This document shows, piece by piece, positions 1 to 7,220 of a stretch of 64,000 nt of DNA. The translations under genes and the position numbers were made by a program. The stretch comes from Streptomyces cinerochromogenes (GTDB lineage Bacteria; Actinomycetota; Actinomycetes; Streptomycetales; Streptomycetaceae), in the NCBI RefSeq assembly GCF_014648635.1, contig NZ_BMRM01000011.1:248001-312000 (forward strand), written 5' to 3'. Numbering within the stretch: position 1 is the first letter of the stretch; every line of letters begins with the position of its first letter. The notes beneath the pieces were generated by a model, which did not search any database, had not been told where the DNA came from, and was given only the letters and a program-made list of their open reading frames with translations.

Positions 1-185
1 CTCGCCGGCCGCCGCAGCCGCTCAAGGCAGCGCCCCATCTTGGGATACGCGGACGACACGGCCGCCGACACCTCGTCGAGCAGGGCGGCCGCGGCGCTCT
101 CGGCGCCCGGATCGCGGGACGTCACCCAGAGGGTGTAGGTCCTGGACCGGTGGGGTTCCGCGGGCAGCAGGTCGTGAGTGAGCAT
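1..185 (-). CDS. Hypothetical protein, 3' end cut by window start
   Basis: An open frame runs from an ATG at 185 leftwards off the window with no stop, giving 61 residues that begin MLTHDLLPAEPHRSRT. Codon use has strong third-position G/C, as in the neighbours. No domain is recognised in the visible N-terminal part, which is mixed hydrophilic and Ala-rich with no signal peptide. It is divergent from the DUF1152 gene and shares a 157-bp promoter region that carries two DnaA-box-like sequences. The missing C-terminus prevents any functional call. Confidence 0.55.
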   Translation of the reverse strand, partial: MLTHDLLPAEPHRSRTYTLWVTSRDPGAESAAAALLDEVSAAVSSAYPKMGRCLERLRRPA

Positions 186-226
186 GCGGCGATCTTGGCA
201 CGAGGCTCCGACACTCGTCCGGGCCC

Positions 227-269
227 TGTGGACAACCTTGGCAGGCGGCGGGACCGGCCCTGTGGACAA
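227..269 (-). promoter_or_regulatory. Two perfect Streptomyces-type DnaA boxes
   Basis: TGTGGACAA occurs at 227-235 and again at 261-269, 34 bp apart and each inside the longer direct repeat GGCCCTGTGGACAA. Read on the minus strand both are TTGTCCACA, the preferred DnaA box of Streptomyces. They lie in the divergent promoter gap between the partial gene and the DUF1152 gene. Two boxes are far too few for an origin, so a regulatory or DnaA-titrating role is the more likely reading, if they have one at all. Confidence 0.45.
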
Positions 270-342
270 TCGGGGCCGTCTGCGGGGTCGTAGCGCGAAA
301 ACCCCGAACCGCCCCCGGGTGCGGCCCTGTTAGGGTCCTGCG

Positions 343-1308
343 GTGTTCTCGCTGTCCGAACCCCCGTTCTTCGCCCGCCTGCGCGAGGCCCGTCGCGTGC
401 TCGTCGCCGGTGCCGGCGGCGGCTTCGACGTCTACGCCGGGCTGCCCCTCGCCCTCGCCCTGCGGGCGGCCGGCAAGGAGGTGCACCTGGCCAACCTGTC
501 CTTCGCCGACCTGTACGGCCTGGACCTGGACAGCTGGGTCGAGCAGGACGTCGCCGCCGTCCGCCCGGACACCCCGTTGCGGGGCGACTACTTCCCCGAG
601 CGTGCGCTCGCCCGGTGGCTGCGGTCGCAGGGCCTGCCCGACACCGTGTACGCCTTTCCCCTCACGGGGGTCGAGACGCTGCGCGCCGCCTACCGGGCCC
701 TCCTCGCGCATCTGGGCGGGGTGGACGCGATCGTGCTGGTGGACGGCGGCACGGACATCCTGATGCGCGGGGACGAGCACGGGCTCGGCACGCCGGAGGA
801 GGACATGGCGAGCCTGGGCGCCGTCTCCGGGCTCGCGGAGGTCCCGCACCGGCTGGTGGCCTGCCTGGGCTTCGGCGTGGACGCCTACCACGGGGTCAAC
901 CACGCGCTGGTCCTGGAGAACCTGGCCGCCCTGGACCGCGCGGGCGGCTATCTGGGCGCGTTCTCACTCCCGCGCGAGAGCCCGGAGGGTGCCGCCTACC
1001 TGGACGCGGTGGCCCACGCCCAGGACTGCCACACGAGCCGCCCGAGCATCGTGCAGGGGTCCGTCTCGGCGGCGCTGCGCGGGGACTTCGGCGACGTGCG
1101 GTTCACCGAACGCACCCGGGACAGCGAGTTGTTCGTCAACCCGCTGATGGCCCTGTACTTCTGTGTGGACCTGCCCGCGCTGGCGCGCGCCAACCTCTAT
1201 CTGGAACGGCTGGAGGGCACGGTGCTGATGCGGCAGATCAGCACGGTCATCGCCGGGTTCCGCGACGAGGTGCCCCGGCAGCGGCCGCCCCGGGCGTTCC
1301 CGCACTGA
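343..1308 (+). CDS. DUF1152 family protein
   Basis: 321 residues from a GTG start at 343. The N-terminus has a Rossmann-like beta strand and glycine loop (RRVLVAGAGGGFDVYAGLP), followed by the DUF1152 hallmark VDGGTDILMRGDE near residue 137 and a conserved acidic/glycine-rich core. This matches the DUF1152 family, whose biochemical role is not established; the fold suggests a nucleotide- or metabolite-binding enzyme in the cytoplasm. There is no signal peptide or membrane segment. The start is chosen because nothing in frame lies upstream with a better ribosome site and the N-terminus begins just before the family core. It stands alone, convergent with the PadR/membrane-protein pair. Confidence 0.85.
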   Translation: MFSLSEPPFFARLREARRVLVAGAGGGFDVYAGLPLALALRAAGKEVHLANLSFADLYGLDLDSWVEQDVAAVRPDTPLRGDYFPERALARWLRSQGLPDTVYAFPLTGVETLRAAYRALLAHLGGVDAIVLVDGGTDILMRGDEHGLGTPEEDMASLGAVSGLAEVPHRLVACLGFGVDAYHGVNHALVLENLAALDRAGGYLGAFSLPRESPEGAAYLDAVAHAQDCHTSRPSIVQGSVSAALRGDFGDVRFTERTRDSELFVNPLMALYFCVDLPALARANLYLERLEGTVLMRQISTVIAGFRDEVPRQRPPRAFPH

Positions 1309-1380
1309 GAGCCCGCGTCATGCCAGGGCCCGCGTCATGCGAGAGCGCCAGGGCCCCGTCATGTCAGGGCCCGCGTCGTC
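1309..1380. repeat. Four imperfect copies of a 14-15 bp direct repeat
   Basis: Copies of AGGGCCCGCGTCATG start at 1309, 1325, 1350 and 1366 with small changes. They fill the gap between the convergent DUF1152 gene and the membrane-protein gene. No function is evident; the array may simply be slippage-derived spacer DNA. Confidence 0.6.
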
Positions 1381-1391
1381 CGAGGGTCCGG

Positions 1392-2398
1392 TCAGCGTCG
1401 GGCGAGATCGCGGCCCCCGACCACCGCGAGCGCCGCGGTCAGCAGGACGAGGGCCGCCATCTGGCCGAGGCCGCCGCCGAGGAGGACGCCGGCTCCGGGG
1501 ACGTGCAGCCACGGGTAGAGGGCCGTGACCCGCGCCGCCAGGACGAGCAGGCCGAGCGCCGCCAGGGCGAGGGCGGCCCCGGGGGACGTACCGTCCCCGC
1601 GCCGGGCGCGCCACAGCAGCCAGCCGAGCGCGCCCACGACGAAGCCGGTGGCGGGCGCCCACACGAAGTCCGCGGCGCCGGGCAGCAGCACCAGGGACCC
1701 ACCGGTCACCACGCACCCGGCCAGGAACACCAGTCCGGGCGAGCCGGCGGGCAGCCGTGCCGCGGGCGCGTCCCGGTGGTGGGCTGCGCACAGGGCGAGC
1801 GCCGGCAGCCAGGCCAGCAGCACCGCCGACAGCTCGTACCACGGCACGCCCGGCGGAACCCCGTCCCCGGCCAGCGGACGGACCAGGGGCCACAGGGTGG
1901 GCAGGGCCGCGGCGAGCGCGCTGTACCGGGCCGGCCGGCGGCGGTCGTGCAGCAGGGCGAAGTAGGCCACCGTCCACAGCAGGGGGAGCGTCCAGGTGAG
2001 CACGGCGGCGACCGTGTCGGTCGCACCGCGGCCGGTGAACCCGCTGAGGAACATCTGCCGCCCGCTCGCACCGTGGGTGAGGGACCAGGTCAGCTCGAGG
2101 ATCCGGTCGACGACGGCGGAGGCCGCCTGGAGCAGCACGGCGGCCAGGGCGAAGAGGCGGACGGCCGAGCCGAGGACGGCGTACCGGCGGGGTGAGCCGG
2201 GCGCGCCGAGCCGGCAGCGCACGGCGAGCGCGGCGATGCTGGCCACCTCGCCGAGTGTGGGCCGGCTCTGGTCCTGGAGGTCCCGGTCGATGTCCCCCAA
2301 GTACGTCTCGACCATCTCCTCCTCCCGTTCACGCCGGTAGGAGGCGGGGAGCAGGCGCAGGACGGCGCGGTAGCGGGTCTCCAGCAGGGTGGGGTCAT
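1392..2398 (-). CDS. Multi-pass membrane protein, partner of the PadR regulator; apparent 1-bp frameshift at its start
   Basis: The frame encodes a hydrophilic N-terminus (PTLLETRYRAVLRLLPASYRRE, with an acidic EEEMVETYLGD helix) followed by about six or seven hydrophobic segments. This is the usual permease-like partner found directly after PadR genes in Streptomyces. Its function is unknown. The open frame extends to a GTG at 2516, deep inside padR, but there is no ATG/GTG/TTG between that codon and the conserved N-terminus. An ATG at 2398 overlaps the PadR stop (ATGA), as expected for a coupled pair, but it is one base out of frame. Adding a single C to the C4 run at 2391-2394 would join that ATG to the protein (MTPTLLETRY...). 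Either a sequencing error, a real mutation, or use of the 2516 start is possible. Confidence 0.7.
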
Positions 2399-2805
2399 GC
2401 GAAGCCTCCCGCGAGTCCGGGCGGGGTGGGGGGTTCCAGTCCGGCCGGGCCCTCGGCGGCGGGACGGGACGGGGCGCCGGTGCGGCGACCGGCCGCGATG
2501 CGCCGCTTGGCGGCACCGGCGCCGGCGGCCATCCGCTCGGCCTCCGCGTCGAGTGCCGCGACGCCCTCGTCGGTGAGCCGGTAGTAGCGCCGCAGCCGGC
2601 CCTGCTGGACCTCCTCCCGGTCCAGCACGATCAGGCCGTCCGCGGTGAGCCGGTCCAGCACGCCGTACAGCGTGCCGACTCGCAACTGGACCTCCCCGTC
2701 GGACAGTTCCCCGACCTCGCGCAGGATGCCGTAGCCGTGCCGCGGCTGGTCGGCGAGCGCCGTGAGGACGAGGAACGCCGCTCGGGTCATGCTCTTCGCT
2801 GTCAT
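2395..2805 (-). CDS. PadR family transcriptional regulator
   Basis: 136 residues from ATG 2805. The winged-helix N-terminus shows the PadR signature: FLVLTALADQPRHGYGILREV, then VGTLYGVLDRLTADGLI and RRYYRLTDEGVAAL. PadR proteins are homodimeric repressors whose ligands are often hydrophobic compounds. The tail after residue 100 is basic and Pro/Gly-rich. It is followed, with overlap, by the membrane-protein gene, a standard PadR arrangement. The perfect palindrome immediately upstream of the start overlaps the AT-rich promoter, which implies autoregulation. Confidence 0.9.
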   Translation of the reverse strand: MTAKSMTRAAFLVLTALADQPRHGYGILREVGELSDGEVQLRVGTLYGVLDRLTADGLIVLDREEVQQGRLRRYYRLTDEGVAALDAEAERMAAGAGAAKRRIAAGRRTGAPSRPAAEGPAGLEPPTPPGLAGGFA

Positions 2806-2813
2806 GCGACGAT

Positions 2814-2838
2814 GATATATCGGCTGCCGATATATATC
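2814..2838. promoter_or_regulatory. Palindromic PadR operator over the promoter
   Basis: ATATATCGGC (2815-2824), one central T, then GCCGATATAT (2826-2835) form a perfect 10-bp inverted repeat with a 1-bp centre. It lies 9 bp before the PadR start and is one of the few AT-rich stretches in the window, so it also supplies -10-like TATAT sequence. PadR boxes of the ATAT...ATAT type are known in the family; that this is the box for this protein is inferred from position. Confidence 0.7.
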
Positions 2839-3310
2839 GCGAGGATTCACACGATCGGGTGTGCCGACCGGGGCGACGGCCGGGACGCCCTCCTGCGGGT
2901 GGTCTCCCGGGAGCCTCAAGGGGGCGCCCCAGAGGTGGCAGGTGGAGATCCCGGCGGTGGCAGGTGGAGATCCCGGGGACGGCGGCCGGTCCATGGTGTG
3001 GCGGCCGTGCCGAGGTGGGTGCGGAGAGTGAGGAGATGAACGGGGTCCGCCCCTGAGCGGATGGACGGACGGACCCCGTTCGTCCGACATTGTGGGCGCC
3101 GTGCGCGGGGGCCGGGCACGGGTGTGCGGCGGTCGTCTGACGCGCACCGCGCCCGTCCCGGGCGTACGGCACGCGCCCCGGGCGTGTGGCGCACACCCCG
3201 TGCGCCGGTCACACCTCCGGGCGACGCGCGGGCCGAACCCCCCGGCCGCCGTGTCGCCCGCCGAGCGGTGATACTGGGAAGCTCACCCGCCCCCATCAGC
3301 AGATTGGCTC
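2839..3310. other. 472-bp intergenic region with 21-bp direct repeats and a hairpin
   Basis: No coding sequence is supported here. A 21-bp sequence beginning GGTGGCAGGTGGAGA is perfectly repeated at 2934-2954 and 2956-2976. A 12-bp inverted repeat (GAACGGGGTCCG at 3038-3049, CGGACCCCGTTC at 3070-3081) with a 20-nt loop could form a stable hairpin. It has no T-run, so it may be a factor-independent pause/terminator or a regulatory element. The region lies between divergent genes and must also hold the promoter of the gene starting at 3311. Confidence 0.5.
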
Positions 3311-4558
3311 ATGTCGAACTCCGCCGGCGACCGCGCCACCATCCCGCAGACCCTCTGGGCGGCCCGGGGCCGCCACACCGGTCCCGCCCCCGAGGACGTC
3401 GTCCGCCGCACCCTGCGCCGGCACAAGGACAGCGGGGACATCGACGACTTCGCCGAGCCGCCCTCGGCCGGGGATCCGGAACCGCGGGTCTTCGAGGCGC
3501 GCTGGCGGGCCGGCGGCACGGTGACCGTGCGGGCCCGGCTCACCCTCGTACCGTGTCGGGGCCGGCTGCAGGGCCACGAGTGGCGGCTGGTCGCGGAGGC
3601 GGAGCGCCCGTGGGACGACGCGTGGCCCTCGCCCGCGACCCTGTTCTGGCCCGAGTCCGGCTCGGGCGAGGGCGAGGACGGCTCCTGGGACCACCACCCC
3701 ACGATCGCCGGCCTGCGCTTCCGGCAGGTCAACGCGTTGCCCGAGGACGACAAGGACATGCGGCGCCTGCTGCGGGACGCGGCCCGCGAGGCGTGGTGCG
3801 TCCATGTCGTCGTCCACGAGGCGATGACCCCGGACGAGCAGGGCCGGCTGCCGCTGGCGCGCCTGCTGCCGCCCGGTCTGCGGCACCGGGTGGTGGAGCA
3901 CCGGGCCGCTCCGCAGCAGCTGCGCGGCGTCAACTGGGCGCTGAAGGACCTCGGCGTCGAGGTGCCGCGCGGCGGCGCGGTGCTACTGCCGCCGGATCCG
4001 GCGCCGGAGGACGGCTACGACGGCCGGGAGCACAGCGTGCGCAGCGTCTTCCTGGACGGTTCGGAACCGGCCGAGCTCGTCACGGCACTGCGGCACTTCG
4101 TCGCCCTGCCCCGGCCGCTGCCGCAGGGCGCCGAGGAGGCGCTGACGGACCTGCGCGACAACTGGACGCTGATGACCCTTCAGGAGCAGTTGGAGCGTGA
4201 GCGGCGGCTGGTCGCCATGTACGCCGAGGCGCTGGAGGCGATGACGAAGTCCCGGGACCTGTACAAGCAGGCCGCCGAGGAGGCCTTGGAGGCCCTCGCC
4301 GCCTACCGGGACGTCCCCGTGCCCGCCGTGCCCCAGCAGCGTCCCGCGGCCCGGACGCCGACCGCTCTGCAGCAGCTGACGCGCACGTTCGAACGGTTGA
4401 AGCTGACCGCGAGGGGCCGGCAGCAGGCGGAGCCCGCCGCGGACGTCTCCCCGGACGGCACACCGGCCGGCGCACCGAGCGGCGCCCCCGCCGGGCCCGC
4501 GCGGGAGGCCGGCCAGGGCGGGGGCACGGACGAGGACGCCGATGACCGGTCGTCGTAG
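3311..4558 (+). CDS. Conserved-looking hypothetical protein with C-terminal coiled coil
   Basis: 415 residues from ATG 3311. I do not recognise the family. The first ~270 residues are globular and acidic, with many Trp residues (SWDHHPTIAGL, GHEWRLVAEAERPWDDAW). Residues ~280-345 form a predicted amphipathic coiled coil (LQEQLERERRLVAMYAEALEAM ending ALEALAAYRDV). The last ~55 residues are low-complexity Ala/Gly/Pro and acidic. There is no signal peptide or membrane span, so it is probably cytoplasmic. G+C-biased third positions support coding. Its stop codon lies within the first unit of the 19-bp repeat array. Confidence 0.75.
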   Translation: MSNSAGDRATIPQTLWAARGRHTGPAPEDVVRRTLRRHKDSGDIDDFAEPPSAGDPEPRVFEARWRAGGTVTVRARLTLVPCRGRLQGHEWRLVAEAERPWDDAWPSPATLFWPESGSGEGEDGSWDHHPTIAGLRFRQVNALPEDDKDMRRLLRDAAREAWCVHVVVHEAMTPDEQGRLPLARLLPPGLRHRVVEHRAAPQQLRGVNWALKDLGVEVPRGGAVLLPPDPAPEDGYDGREHSVRSVFLDGSEPAELVTALRHFVALPRPLPQGAEEALTDLRDNWTLMTLQEQLERERRLVAMYAEALEAMTKSRDLYKQAAEEALEALAAYRDVPVPAVPQQRPAARTPTALQQLTRTFERLKLTARGRQQAEPAADVSPDGTPAGAPSGAPAGPAREAGQGGGTDEDADDRSS

Positions 4559-4649
4559 AAGCTCGACCAGGATGCAGAAGCTCGACCACGATGTAGGAGT
4601 TCGACCAGGATGTAGGAGTTCGGCCAGGGGGTAGGAGCTCGGCCAGGAC
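4555..4649. repeat. Five tandem copies of a 19-bp repeat
   Basis: Units begin at 4555, 4574, 4593, 4612 and 4631, each 19 bp, with the pattern GTAGGAGTTCGACCAGGAT and few changes. The first unit contains the TAG stop of the upstream gene at 4556-4558. The unit length is not a multiple of three, so this is not a coding repeat. It occupies most of the leader before the DUF1232 gene. It is not CRISPR-like because there are no spacers. Confidence 0.85.
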
Positions 4650-4684
4650 GAGGAACCGACAAGGAACCGGGGCCAGGATTCCGT

Positions 4685-5005
4685 ATGGACACGACCATGA
4701 CGCTTCTGACGATCGCCGCCGTCGTCGCCGCGGGGCTGCTCGCCGTCGCCGTCGGTCTGCTGGTCCGGCTGGTGCGTGCGCGTCGGACGCTGCGGCGGGC
4801 CGGGCTGCCGACGGGGCCGCGCTGGGTGTTCTGGGGCGCGGTCGCGTATCTGCTGCTGCCGGTCGATCTGCTGCCCGATCCGGTCTACCTCGACGACATC
4901 GGCGTCCTGCTCCTCGCCCTGCGCGGCCTGCGGGCCGCCCTGCCGCTGCCGCCGGAGACGAGCGGGACCGGGTCCTTCCCCGGTGTCACGCGGCCTGACC
5001 GCTGA
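4685..5005 (+). CDS. DUF1232 (YkvA-like) membrane protein
   Basis: 106 residues from ATG 4685. An N-terminal membrane segment (residues ~6-30, TIAAVVAAGLLAVAVGLLVRLV) is followed by the DUF1232 core: WVFWGAVAYLLLPVDLLPD, then PVYLDDIGVLLLALRGLR. The PxDLxPD motif is diagnostic for the family. The family's function is unknown; members are small inner-membrane proteins. The 3' end overlaps the convergent ATP-grasp-like gene by 20 bp. Confidence 0.85.
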   Translation: MDTTMTLLTIAAVVAAGLLAVAVGLLVRLVRARRTLRRAGLPTGPRWVFWGAVAYLLLPVDLLPDPVYLDDIGVLLLALRGLRAALPLPPETSGTGSFPGVTRPDR

Positions 5006-6053
5006 CCGCCGCGGCGGTGATGCCGACGCTCAGGTGCTGCGCCAGGTCGTCGAGAGCGGCATCGCAGTGTTCCCTGTCGGGACCCGACACGACCCAGTAG
5101 GCCAGGCGGTCGTCCAGGCCGGCTCCGGGCGCCGCGAGGACGTGGTTCCCCGGCTGCTGGAGCAGGCCCATGCACTCGAGCAGCGGTTGGCGGGCCGCGT
5201 CGGGCGAGACGTCGAGGTGTTCGATGCGGCCGCTCACGGAGGCGTAGGCGAAACGGACGGCCGCCGCTCTCTGCCGGGTGGGGGTGAGGTCGGGTGTCCT
5301 GCCCGCGGCCAGGGCCGCGGAGACGAGCGGGAGGTCCACTCCCGTGGCCCGCTTGACGAGCAACGGGATGAGATCGTCCGCCAAGCGGGCCTGCACGTCG
5401 GTGACGCGCGGACCGAGGGAGGTCAGCTTCATGCCGATGTGAAGGACCCCGAACGTGAGGCCGACGGCCCGCACCACGCGCTGCACGGTCTGGCGCACCA
5501 ACGGGTTGTGCAGCAGGCTGTCGTGCGCGTAGACGGAGTGGCGCGTCGCCTCCCGGCCGCCGGCCGAGGCGAGGGTCGTACGCGTGACGGCGACGATCCG
5601 GATGTCGCCGTCGGGCAGGACGACGGTCTCGGCGGAGACGGCGGACCCGGCGGGATGGTCGTCGACGGCTTCCGGCATGCGGGCCTGGCATATGTGGTGG
5701 CGTGACAGCAGTCCGCGTAGCGCGGTGGCATCGTTCAACACGGCCAACGCTTCGGCCGAGGCCGCCGGAAGACCCAACCGGCCGGCGAGGCGCGACGCCG
5801 TGACCAGATGGTCCGGCACGTGACTGAGCACCCCGCACACGTCGTGACGAGAGGCGTGGCCCATGACCGCGTCCTCGGTGGCCGGACAGTGGGCGGGGTC
5901 GGCCGCGATGTGCTTCAGCAGATAAGGTCTGGCCCAGGCCGGCGCGGTGGTGTCGACGAGTACGACCGGGTGCGCGGCGGCGATCCGCGCGAGATGGAAC
6001 TCCGCCCCGGCGGCTGCCGATCCGGCGCCGATCAGTAACAAGGGCTCAGACAT
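4986..6053 (-). CDS. ATP-grasp-like protein, probably degenerate (missing lid and metal ligands); TTA codon
   Basis: 355 residues from ATG 6053, with GAGGTG upstream as ribosome site. The N-terminus (MSEPLLLIGAG, HPVVLVDTTAPAWARPYLL) and C-terminus (RATGVDLP, TPTRQRAAAVRFAY, LSVGITA) match actinobacterial ATP-grasp carboxylate-amine/thiol ligase-like proteins. As I recall the family, a lysine-bearing ATP-lid segment (PVVVKP...) should lie around residues 130-145. Here the chain jumps from CQARMPEAVDD to AETVVLPDGDIRIVAVT. The usual metal-binding Glu in the VEMKLT motif is Gly (HIGMKLT), and the Asn in EVNGRLGGD is Gln (DVQARLADD). This suggests a pseudo-enzyme or scaffold. Codon 6 (6036-6038) is TTA, implying bldA-dependent translation. 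It is divergent from the XRE operon. Confidence 0.75.
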   Translation of the reverse strand: MSEPLLLIGAGSAAAGAEFHLARIAAAHPVVLVDTTAPAWARPYLLKHIAADPAHCPATEDAVMGHASRHDVCGVLSHVPDHLVTASRLAGRLGLPAASAEALAVLNDATALRGLLSRHHICQARMPEAVDDHPAGSAVSAETVVLPDGDIRIVAVTRTTLASAGGREATRHSVYAHDSLLHNPLVRQTVQRVVRAVGLTFGVLHIGMKLTSLGPRVTDVQARLADDLIPLLVKRATGVDLPLVSAALAAGRTPDLTPTRQRAAAVRFAYASVSGRIEHLDVSPDAARQPLLECMGLLQQPGNHVLAAPGAGLDDRLAYWVVSGPDREHCDAALDDLAQHLSVGITAAAVSGQAA

Positions 6054-6120
6054 CGCGTCACCTCACGGCGGGGTAGGGGCGGACAGCCTGGACTCCGCTG
6101 GGAGGCTCGGCTACGACAAC

Positions 6121-6231
6121 CAAACCGCACAGCTGGTTTGTTGGATCACCCTGCGCGGTGATCCTGCTACTGGACGCCACGGAATGTCAACTCAGCCTGC
6201 GCTCCCATGCAGGTTTTCTCGACACTGTCGA
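6121..6231. promoter_or_regulatory. Cluster of three perfect inverted repeats upstream of the XRE operon
   Basis: The gap between the divergent ATP-grasp-like and XRE genes holds CAAACC-N8-GGTTTG (6121-6140), GGATCACC-N6-GGTGATCC (6143-6164) and TCGACA-C-TGTCGA (6219-6231). A fourth, weaker one is CCTGC-N8-GCAGG (6196-6213). The third sits about where a -35 would be for a possible -10 TACCCT at 6251-6256. These are good candidates for operators of the XRE regulator or of other regulators controlling both arms. None has a T-run, so they do not look like terminators. Confidence 0.55.
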
Positions 6232-6306
6232 CCGGTGGAGACGATGCGGATACCCTCGCGTACGTCCCCCCGCCCCTGATCAGCGACGCGCCCAGGAGAA
6301 TGCTCG

Positions 6307-6924
6307 GTGGCAGCAGACGATGCCTACGCAAGACTGGCCGGAACCCTGGAACGCCTCCACCACGCCGTCGGACCGGGCGCGTTGACGGACGTGCTGAACA
6401 CGCGGGACCTGTCCTTCGAGACGGGGATCCCCCAGGCCGTGGTCGAGGACCTGCTCGCCGGCGGGCGGGCCCGGGAGGTCTCGGTGGCGGAGCGCGTACG
6501 GCAGCGGCTGGACCTCCTCCGCGAGACGCGCCGGCGCGAGGACGGGAAGAAGTACACCCTCGAAGAGATCGCCGCCGCCGCGGGCGTGACCCGTCAGACG
6601 ATGAGCGAGTGGCGCAGAAAGGGCCTGCCCAGTCTGGAGTCCGCCGACCGGCTGCGGCGGTTCTTCTCCCTGCCGCCCGGCTTCTTCTTCGCCGACGAGC
6701 CGGAGGCGCTCAACGAGGCGCTGCAACGGCATCTGCAACGCCTTGAGTCGCAGTCGGATCCGCTCGCCGAGCTGCGTACGCCCGAGATCCTCCGGCTGGC
6801 CGCGCGGGGACTGCTGTCGCCCAGCGGGGTGCGGGCGATGGCGCAGTGGGCGGAGGGCATCACCCGGCCCGCCGTATCCGGCGCCGACGGCGGCGGCCCG
6901 GACCGCAAGGGGGCCGCGTGGTGA
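6307..6924 (+). CDS. XRE-like helix-turn-helix transcriptional regulator
   Basis: 205 residues from GTG 6307, preceded by AGGAG eight bases upstream. A helix-turn-helix spans roughly residues 75-105: KKYTLEEIAAAAGVTRQTMSEW, RKGLPSLESADRLRRFFSLPPGFFF. The GxxxxTVSxW-like pattern and the following FFxLPPxFFF block are typical of the XRE-type regulators that sit beside HEXXH peptidase genes in Streptomyces. It is the first gene of a run of overlapping genes and is probably cytoplasmic, binding the inverted repeats upstream. By analogy with ImmR/ImmA pairs, it may be the substrate of the downstream metallopeptidase; that is inference. Confidence 0.85.
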   Translation: MAADDAYARLAGTLERLHHAVGPGALTDVLNTRDLSFETGIPQAVVEDLLAGGRAREVSVAERVRQRLDLLRETRRREDGKKYTLEEIAAAAGVTRQTMSEWRRKGLPSLESADRLRRFFSLPPGFFFADEPEALNEALQRHLQRLESQSDPLAELRTPEILRLAARGLLSPSGVRAMAQWAEGITRPAVSGADGGGPDRKGAAW

Positions 6925-7220
6925 TCCGCGGGTCCGCCGGGGCGTCCCGCTCGCCACGGACCGCCGAAGTGTCCCGCCCGCCACGGATCGCTGGGGTGTC
7001 CGACTCACCAGGGACCGCCGGAGTGACCGGCTCGCCACGGACCGCCGACGTGACCGGCTCACCCCTGACCGCCGACGTGACCGGCTCGCCTCGGACCGCC
7101 GACGTGACCGGCTCACCCCTGACCGCGGCCGTGACCGGCTCACCCCTGACCGCCGGAACGCTCAGCTCGCCCCAGCCCCCGAAGGCCCCTGCTCCCGGCG
7201 GGCGGGACGGCGGCCTGTGA
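6921..7220 (+). CDS. Possible 99-residue repeat protein bridging regulator and peptidase genes
   Basis: A GTG at 6921 overlaps the XRE stop (GTGA) and the frame ends at TGA 7218-7220, which itself overlaps the GTG start of the peptidase (GTGA). The frame is thus coupled on both sides. The product is mostly nine-residue repeats of the type VTGSPLTAD, rich in Thr/Ser/Pro. Because the DNA repeat is 27 bp, several other frames are open as well, and the peptidase frame is also open through it (repeats of DRLTPDRRR). I cannot tell whether this ORF is translated, whether the repeats belong to an extended peptidase N-terminus, or whether the stretch is an expanded spacer. Confidence 0.35.
   Translation: MIRGSAGASRSPRTAEVSRPPRIAGVSDSPGTAGVTGSPRTADVTGSPLTADVTGSPRTADVTGSPLTAAVTGSPLTAGTLSSPQPPKAPAPGGRDGGL
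6942..7157. repeat. Eight tandem 27-bp repeats
   Basis: Units of exactly 27 bp start at 6942, 6969, 6996, 7023, 7050, 7077, 7104 and 7131. The last five begin GTGACCGGCTC and are nearly identical, alternating between two variants (CGGACC versus CTGACC in the middle). The first three are more diverged. The alternation suggests duplication of a two-unit, 54-bp block. The array lies between the XRE and metallopeptidase genes inside the operon. Confidence 0.9.

Noticed and set aside
227..269. Replication origin
   Set aside because: Only two DnaA boxes are present, and no dnaA, dnaN or recF genes are nearby.
4555..4649. Possible CRISPR array
   Set aside because: Units are contiguous and near-identical without spacers, and no cas gene is nearby. 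The same applies to the 27-bp array at 6942-7157.
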